45,047 nucleotides of DNA from Alphaproteobacteria bacterium (GTDB taxonomy: Bacteria > Pseudomonadota > Alphaproteobacteria > RF32 > CAG-239): NCBI GenBank assembly GCA_020025875.1, contig JAHHRI010000008.1, positions 1 to 45,047 on the forward strand, in the 5' to 3' direction. A program made the translations under genes and the position numbers. Shown one piece after another: positions 40,993 through 45,047 of this stretch. How positions within the stretch are numbered: the first letter of the stretch is position 1; each line of letters begins with the position of its first letter. A model generated the notes under the pieces. That model saw only the letters and a list, made by a program, of their open reading frames with translations, ran no database searches and had not been told where the DNA came from.

Positions 40993-41931
40993 ATGAGAAT
41001 TTTTAGCTGGGTAACCAAAGATACAAATATCGACTTCCTAAAGTTTCGCAAAGCCGGATACCTGTCGTCGATTGCGCTGGTGGTTTTATCTGTCGCCTGT
41101 ATCGCCTTTAAGGGATTTAACTACGGCATTGACTTTTCAGGCGGAATTTTGATTGAACTGAAAAGCTCGGAAAAAATCAACATGGAAGAAGTGCGCAAAC
41201 AACTTTCCGGCATTGAACTTGACGATGTCAATCTGCAATCCATCGGCGAGAACGGCGACGAGATGATGATCCGCGCACAGACCAAGTCGCAGGACGAAAA
41301 AGAACAGATGAAAGCCGTAAACGCCATTAAAAAGATTCTCGGCGACAAGTACGAATATCGTCGGGTTGAGTTGGTCGGCCCGCAAGTCGGCAGCGAGCTG
41401 AAAAAGGCAGGCGTTATTGCTTCCCTGATTGCGGTACTGGCCATCACTCTTTACATCTGGTTCCGTTTTGAATGGCAATTTGCCTTAGGTGCCATGGTCG
41501 GGTTGGTTCACGACTTGGTGGTCACCATCGGTTTTTTGTCGCTGTTTAACTTTGACATCAGCCTGACAACGGTGGCCGCTGTTTTGACCTTGGCGGGCTA
41601 TTCCGTAAACGACAAAGTGGTCAACTATGATCGCATACGCGAAAATCTGCGCAAATACAAAAAAATGTCGCAATACGATCTCTTGAACAAGAGTATTAAC
41701 GATATTTTTTCGCGCACCATTTTGACCGGTCTGACAACTCTGCTGGCTTCAATCGCCCTGTTTATCTTTGGCGGTGACACGTTGCGTAGTTTTTCGTTCA
41801 CGATTGTTCTCGGCGTCATTATCGGCACCTACTCGTCGATTTATGTTTCCGGCACTTTTCTGAACTTGTTTGACCTGCGCACCAACCAAAACGCCGACAA
41901 AACGATCAACCCGTTCGGCAATGTCGAATAG
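40993..41931 (+). CDS. secF: Protein translocase subunit SecF
   Basis: Partner of SecD. The 312-residue protein has the N-terminal helix, NYGIDFSGGILIE (about 43-55), a smaller periplasmic domain and five C-terminal helices with the motif GYSVNDKVVNYDRIREN. SecF genes usually read GYSINDTVVVFDRIREN; here the Thr-Val-Val-Val-Phe stretch reads Lys-Val-Val-Asn-Tyr, a modest variation. AAGGATAA precedes the ATG. The unit ends at a strong terminator 18 bases downstream. Confidence 0.96.
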   Translation: MRIFSWVTKDTNIDFLKFRKAGYLSSIALVVLSVACIAFKGFNYGIDFSGGILIELKSSEKINMEEVRKQLSGIELDDVNLQSIGENGDEMMIRAQTKSQDEKEQMKAVNAIKKILGDKYEYRRVELVGPQVGSELKKAGVIASLIAVLAITLYIWFRFEWQFALGAMVGLVHDLVVTIGFLSLFNFDISLTTVAAVLTLAGYSVNDKVVNYDRIRENLRKYKKMSQYDLLNKSINDIFSRTILTGLTTLLASIALFIFGGDTLRSFSFTIVLGVIIGTYSSIYVSGTFLNLFDLRTNQNADKTINPFGNVE

Positions 41932-41948
41932 ATCGGACATATCGGACC

Positions 41949-41975
41949 AAAGCCCGCCCCACGGCGGGCTTTTTT
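41949..41975 (+). terminator. Strong intrinsic terminator of yajC-secDF
   Basis: AGCCCGCC (41951-41958) pairs perfectly with GGCGGGCT (41963-41970) across a 4-base loop, extended by A-T pairs, followed by six T. Confidence 0.9.
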
Positions 41976-42042
41976 ATGCTTAAAATCTCGATACGGACAG
42001 CTAAACCGCAGAACCGAACAAAACAATCAAAAGTAAAAATGA

Positions 42043-42071
42043 TTGCATTGCCTGTCAGATTATGCTATAAA
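42043..42071 (+). promoter_or_regulatory. Predicted promoter of the 118-residue protein gene
   Basis: TTGCAT (42043-42048), 17-base spacer, TATAAA (42066-42071). The start codon lies about 33 bases after the -10 box. Confidence 0.55.
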
Positions 42072-42104
42072 GATTGTCAAATTGTAACTTTGGATGTTGG
42101 TGTT

Positions 42105-42461
42105 ATGATTATAGACAGCAGTAATGCTCAGCAAAGAAACATTTTGACTAACAAATGTTTTTATCAGACCATAGCTCAAATTATGCATGATTTTGAGCGA
42201 AAAGGTTATGCCAATTCCGCTGACGAGACATTAAACGTCATTAACGCTTATCATAATCTGATCAAAAAAAAGATTAAAAACAACTTCAATGCCGATTACA
42301 ACGCGGCATTTAAAAAAATTGACGAAGCGATCAAAATGTTGGCTAACAAAGTATATTACGAATATGACCGTCGCAGCTATGATGAAGCTTACCGCTCTTT
42401 TGAAGAATTTGACTATGTCAACGCAATTATCGGGCGGCAAAGGATTAAAAAATCAATTTAA
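42105..42461 (+). CDS. Small helical protein of unknown function
   Basis: A 118-residue protein, no family recognised. It is rich in Asn, Lys, Tyr and Ile with predicted helices throughout; the middle (YHNLIKKKIKNN, AAFKKIDEAIKMLANK) is amphipathic and basic, and the C-terminal part acidic and aromatic (YDRRSYDEAYRSFEEFDY). No signal peptide or membrane helix. The ATG at 42105 is preferred because a promoter lies just upstream and earlier in-frame codons would overlap it; the ribosome binding site is weak. It forms a one-gene unit with its own promoter and terminator between secF and gpsA. Confidence 0.6.
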   Translation: MIIDSSNAQQRNILTNKCFYQTIAQIMHDFERKGYANSADETLNVINAYHNLIKKKIKNNFNADYNAAFKKIDEAIKMLANKVYYEYDRRSYDEAYRSFEEFDYVNAIIGRQRIKKSI

Positions 42462-42476
42462 CCGGCCAAAAAACAT

Positions 42477-42506
42477 CTCCGTCCGCACAGTGACGGAGTT
42501 TTTTTT
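42477..42506 (+). terminator. Intrinsic terminator of the 118-residue protein gene
   Basis: CTCCGTC (42477-42483) pairs with GACGGAG (42492-42498) over an 8-base loop and is followed by eight T. Confidence 0.85.
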
Positions 42507-42540
42507 AGCGTTTCGCCTGATGATAGACGGCAGATATTGT

Positions 42541-42569
42541 TTGCATATGGGCTATTTTTGGATTAATAG
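42541..42569 (+). promoter_or_regulatory. Predicted promoter of gpsA
   Basis: TTGCAT (42541-42546), 17-base spacer, TAATAG (42564-42569), 41 bases before the gpsA ATG at 42611. Confidence 0.4.
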
Positions 42570-42610
42570 TTAAAACATAAACGATGTTAACTATTAACGG
42601 ACAAACGATC

Positions 42611-43582
42611 ATGAAAGATATTTCTGTCATTGGTTGCGGTCGTTGGGGCACATTCCTTGCTTGGTATGCCGCCAATCACTGCAAAGGCAAAATCCAAAAT
42701 GTTTTGATGTATGACCTCAAAACCTCACCAAATTTCATTGAATTGTGCAATACGCGCAAGAACGAATATTTGACCCTCTCGGATAATATGTATTTATTTG
42801 ACACACTCGAAAAAGTGTTGGTTAACGATACCGTGATCATTTCGATCGGCTGTCAGCACCTGCGGTCGCTGGCAAGAGAACTGAACGGCTATGACTTAAA
42901 CGGCAAAACTTTCCTGCTGGCGATGAAAGGGCTGGAAGAACCCTCCGCCAAAATCATGCACGACGTGTTTTGCGAAGAAGTCAAACAAAACGTGCATGTG
43001 GCGGCTCTTTCCGGACCGGGGCATGTTCAAGACTATATGAGAAACGTTCCGTCAGCAGCGGTCATTGACAGTTCGGAGGAGGCTGTCAAAGACGAGCTGA
43101 TCAAACTGTTGCAAAGCGATTTAATCCGTTTTTATTATGGCTCTGATCTGATCGGCGATCAGATCGGCGCGGCTTTGAAAAATGTCATTGGGCTGGCTGC
43201 CGGCATTTTGGACGGGCTGGAATGGCATGGGCTGAAAGGTGCGCTCATGGCACGGGCGCCGGTCGAAGTCGGTCGTCTGATCAAACATTTTGGCGGCAAT
43301 CCCATGTCGGCTTACGGGCTGGCGCATCTGGGCGACTATGAAGCAACTCTGTTCTCCAAATTTAGCCACAACCGTTCTTACGGCGAAGCTTTTGCCAAAG
43401 GCGAACGTTTTGCCAAATTGGCAGAAGGCGTACCTACCCTAAAAGCGGTTAAAATCATTGCCGACAAAGAAGAAATTGATATGCCTATTTGTCAGGCTCT
43501 GTACAAAGCCATTTACGAAAATACAGATATTGAAAAAACCATACGTTCGATGTTTGAACGCAACTTAAAACGAGAATTTTAG
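42611..43582 (+). CDS. gpsA: NAD(P)-dependent glycerol-3-phosphate dehydrogenase
   Basis: Makes sn-glycerol 3-phosphate from dihydroxyacetone phosphate for phospholipid synthesis; cytoplasmic. The 323-residue protein begins with a Rossmann motif, ISVIGCGRWGTFLAWY. LAMKGLEE and ALSGPGHVQD follow, and GAALKNVIGLAAGILDGL contains the catalytic Lys of this family. The start at 42611 is preferred over an ATG nine codons earlier, because the family normally begins right before the Rossmann fold. The GPGH in place of the usual GPS(F/H) and a rather long gap in the N-domain mark it as a somewhat divergent member. Confidence 0.88.
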   Translation: MKDISVIGCGRWGTFLAWYAANHCKGKIQNVLMYDLKTSPNFIELCNTRKNEYLTLSDNMYLFDTLEKVLVNDTVIISIGCQHLRSLARELNGYDLNGKTFLLAMKGLEEPSAKIMHDVFCEEVKQNVHVAALSGPGHVQDYMRNVPSAAVIDSSEEAVKDELIKLLQSDLIRFYYGSDLIGDQIGAALKNVIGLAAGILDGLEWHGLKGALMARAPVEVGRLIKHFGGNPMSAYGLAHLGDYEATLFSKFSHNRSYGEAFAKGERFAKLAEGVPTLKAVKIIADKEEIDMPICQALYKAIYENTDIEKTIRSMFERNLKREF

Positions 43583-43610
43583 TTTTTTTGTATTTATCTC
43601 AACAAAAATC

Positions 43611-43638
43611 TTGACAAAATTTTATTTTGGTCTAAAAT
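43611..43638 (+). promoter_or_regulatory. Predicted strong promoter of the 78-residue basic protein gene
   Basis: TTGACA (43611-43616), 16-base spacer, TAAAAT (43633-43638). The -35 box is a perfect consensus. Confidence 0.6.
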
Positions 43639-43680
43639 GTACGGTAATAAAGAATTATTAATCAATTAAATGCTATCAAT

Positions 43681-43917
43681 ATGAAAAAGAACGAAAAAAA
43701 GCAGCCCAAGTTCGCGACGGCAGTAAACTGCAAAAGAAATGCAGGTTTACAAGGAGCAGAAAAACTGCGTCAGTTTATGCTTGACCAGTACAACACAGAT
43801 CCGGCAGCCATGACGAAGGCCGAGAAAAAAGCCTTCAAAAAAATGGCGAAAGAACTGCTTGAAGCACAAGCAATCGACAAGGAGGAGTATAACCTCATTT
43901 GTGAAGCTCTGAAGTAA
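43681..43917 (+). CDS. Small basic protein of unknown function
   Basis: A 78-residue Lys-rich soluble protein, family not recognised. The first 25 residues are basic and probably flexible (MKKNEKKQPKFATAVNCKRN). The remainder is predicted helical: GAEKLRQFMLDQYN, MTKAEKKAFKKMAKELLEAQ and IDKEEYNLICEALK, with two Cys. The size, charge and helix pattern would suit a nucleic-acid-binding protein or a short helical-bundle (SHOCT-like) domain. A consensus promoter and a perfect terminator bracket it, which suggests high expression, although no ribosome binding site is visible in front of the ATG. Confidence 0.7.
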   Translation: MKKNEKKQPKFATAVNCKRNAGLQGAEKLRQFMLDQYNTDPAAMTKAEKKAFKKMAKELLEAQAIDKEEYNLICEALK

Positions 43918-43932
43918 TCTTCGTTTTTAGAA

Positions 43933-43966
43933 AAAGCATCACCGTTTCGGGTGATGCTTTTTTCTT
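43933..43966 (+). terminator. Intrinsic terminator of the 78-residue protein gene
   Basis: A perfect 11-bp stem (AAAGCATCACC at 43933-43943 with GGTGATGCTTT at 43950-43960), a 6-base loop and a T-run. Confidence 0.9.
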
Positions 43967-44067
43967 TTTCAGAGCCGTTGTTTGTTTTGCCGACGATGCG
44001 GCTGTAGGCGTTTTCTCAATCGCATTTCAGCGGTTGTTCATATTGTGACCGGTAAACGGATGATGTC

Positions 44068-44241
44068 TTATTCTGCCGGCTGCCATTTGCAACGTACGGG
44101 AGAAATGATTTTACCCTCATCTTTGAGCGCTTTGAAGGCTTTGTCAATCTCCTTACGGTCGGCTTTCAAAATTTTTTCCACCTCACCGGCGCTCATCGGC
44201 TTGCCGGCATCTTTCATTACTTTCAAAATAGCTTCTTGCAT
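44068..44241 (-). CDS. 57-residue winged-helix-like protein
   Basis: A small protein with the order helix (MQEAILKVMKDAG), KPMSAGEVEKIL, DRKEIDKAFKALKDEGK and the strand IISPVRCKWQPAE. This is the layout of a minimal winged helix-turn-helix, with DRKEIDKAFKALKDEGK as recognition helix and the last strand as wing. Small proteins of this kind (pattern KP-x-x-x-GEV...KEV-x-KA-x-x-x-L-x-x-EGK-I-x-SP-x-RC) occur in many bacteria and archaea. AAAGGA lies about eight bases before the ATG and a good promoter is upstream. It probably binds DNA; the target is unknown. Confidence 0.8.
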   Translation of the reverse strand: MQEAILKVMKDAGKPMSAGEVEKILKADRKEIDKAFKALKDEGKIISPVRCKWQPAE

Positions 44242-44274
44242 TGGCTTGTCCTTTAATTGTTATAAATCGAAATT

Positions 44275-44302
44275 ATTATAAAAAAGAAATAGCCGTTTTC
44301 AA
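44275..44302 (-). promoter_or_regulatory. Predicted promoter of the winged-helix gene
   Basis: On the minus strand TTGAAA (44297-44302), 16-base spacer, perfect TATAAT (44275-44280), 33 bases before the start codon. Confidence 0.65.
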
Positions 44303-44316
44303 GCATATTCGACAGC

Positions 44317-44347
44317 AAAAAACGCCGTTTCCTTTAAGAAACGGCGT
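44317..44347 (-). terminator. Bidirectional intrinsic terminator
   Basis: A 10-bp perfect stem (ACGCCGTTTC at 44322-44331 with GAAACGGCGT at 44338-44347) and a 6-base loop. An A-run on the left provides the U-run for the minus-strand gene ending at 44383. T residues on the right make it symmetric. Confidence 0.85.
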
Positions 44348-44382
44348 TTTTTTAACACTCAAACAACAATCGCGGCAATCGC

Positions 44383-45047
44383 TCACTCGGTGTAAACAAT
44401 AACCTGAAAGCTTTCGGAGGCTTCGTGTTTGCCGGTTCCAAACGTTCCGTAGATTAATTGAGTAAAGTAATACTCCAGATAATCTCGCTCATCACCGGTA
44501 TACTCACCGACATAACGAAGTTCGTGCTGTTCCCGAATATCGCTATATTTCAATGAAGGCATTTCAAAGCGGGTTACTCCGTCGTCGTAATAGGCTTCCT
44601 TTTCGCTTACCGGATAGCGCAGCGCAAAGTGGTTGTATTGCACTTCATACTCTCGTCTGATTCTGCATACCACCAATCGCTCCGGCAATCCTACCGTATC
44701 TCTGACAAACGCTTCCGTAAAACCGGCTTTTTGAAGTTTAAGATCTGCATCGGGCAAAATCTTATACTTTTGAATCGAAGAGCCGATTTCTCCGCCCATT
44801 TGCTCCACCTCGTAGGTTTTGCGCTCGATTCTTCCGTCCGAATAGCGGTGTTCAACTTCCGCCCAGCTGGTATAGCTGCTGCTCCACAAAGCGTTTTGCA
44901 CATCTTTGATCCCGCTTGTGAGAAGCCGGCTGGAGATAATCGCCGGATGAATGCCTGCGCGTAGCCTCAGTTCAATTTTAGCGGTTATGTTGTAAGTTTT
45001 ACCGTTAAAATCAAGCAAGATGCCGTGGTCAAAGCGCTTGCGCAAGT
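44383..45047 (-). CDS. 3' part of an unknown protein gene, cut by the window edge
   Basis: The C-terminal 221 or so residues of a protein whose start lies beyond the window. The sequence is soluble and beta-rich, with many Tyr, Glu, Arg and Gly, and no membrane helix. Notable pieces are WAEVEHRYSDGRIERKTYEV, GDERDYLEYYFTQLIYG and the ending ESFQVIVYTE. A TTG at 45045 is an internal codon in the readable part and not a supported start. I do not recognise a family. It ends at a strong terminator. Confidence 0.65.
   Translation of the reverse strand, partial: LRKRFDHGILLDFNGKTYNITAKIELRLRAGIHPAIISSRLLTSGIKDVQNALWSSSYTSWAEVEHRYSDGRIERKTYEVEQMGGEIGSSIQKYKILPDADLKLQKAGFTEAFVRDTVGLPERLVVCRIRREYEVQYNHFALRYPVSEKEAYYDDGVTRFEMPSLKYSDIREQHELRYVGEYTGDERDYLEYYFTQLIYGTFGTGKHEASESFQVIVYTE

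Overview
The window reads as a stretch of bacterial chromosome from an alphaproteobacterium, probably host-associated and low-oxygen. The alphaproteobacterial assignment is inferred from gene content and order: a type-B class II fructose-bisphosphate aldolase, a membrane-anchored TPR protein followed by bamB and der, hslVU with hemW, a SUF operon with sufT, and an NlpD-like LysM/LytM gene in front of yajC-secD-secF. A small rubredoxin paired with a flavin reductase suggests an anaerobic or microaerobic lifestyle. There are no rRNA, tRNA, IS, prophage or CRISPR features. Genes are tightly packed, many overlapping by 1 to 23 bases. Most starts have an AGGAG-type ribosome binding site, and many transcription units end at clear intrinsic terminators.

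Layout. 1-5.1 kb (minus): sugar phosphate metabolism (fba; a lipoprotein gene and tkt) and an iron-sulfur RNA methyltransferase. 5.2-9.9 kb (plus): an unknown membrane protein, then TPR protein, bamB and der. 10.0-15.3 kb (minus): AmpG-like permease, hemW, hslU, hslV, murI. 15.4-15.5 kb (plus): a candidate small RNA with its own promoter and terminator. 15.6-20.4 kb (minus): one very large gene for a 1620-residue repeat-containing protein of unknown function. 20.8-22.9 kb (minus): a small secreted protein, a cold-shock protein and an amidohydrolase. 23.0-23.9 kb (plus): slyX, flavin reductase, rubredoxin. 24.0-27.3 kb (minus): sufE-sucC-sucD-comF. 27.4-29.2 kb (plus): GNAT acetyltransferase and M20 peptidase. 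29.4-30.3 kb (minus): Ca/Na exchanger. 30.6-37.9 kb (minus): an eight-gene SUF operon. 38.1-41.9 kb (plus): nlpD-like, yajC, secD, secF. 42.1-43.9 kb (plus): two small unknown genes flanking gpsA. 44.0-45.0 kb (minus): a 57-residue winged-helix protein and the 3' part of an unknown gene.

The most unusual part is the SUF operon, sufB - [nucleoside deoxyribosyltransferase-like/metallophosphatase fusion] - [MazG-like] - sufC - sufD - [alpha/beta hydrolase] - sufS - sufT. Two nucleotide-metabolism-type genes of a kind common in phages sit between sufB and sufC and are translationally coupled to them. The SufD protein also carries an extra Cys/His/Asp-rich segment that looks able to bind metal. 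SufE is encoded separately with succinyl-CoA synthetase, and no sufA or iscR is visible here. The other standout is the 1620-residue protein, which holds at least four divergent copies of one module in its C-terminal half and three copies of another motif in its N-terminal half.

All family assignments come from reading motifs and lengths by eye; no database search was run.
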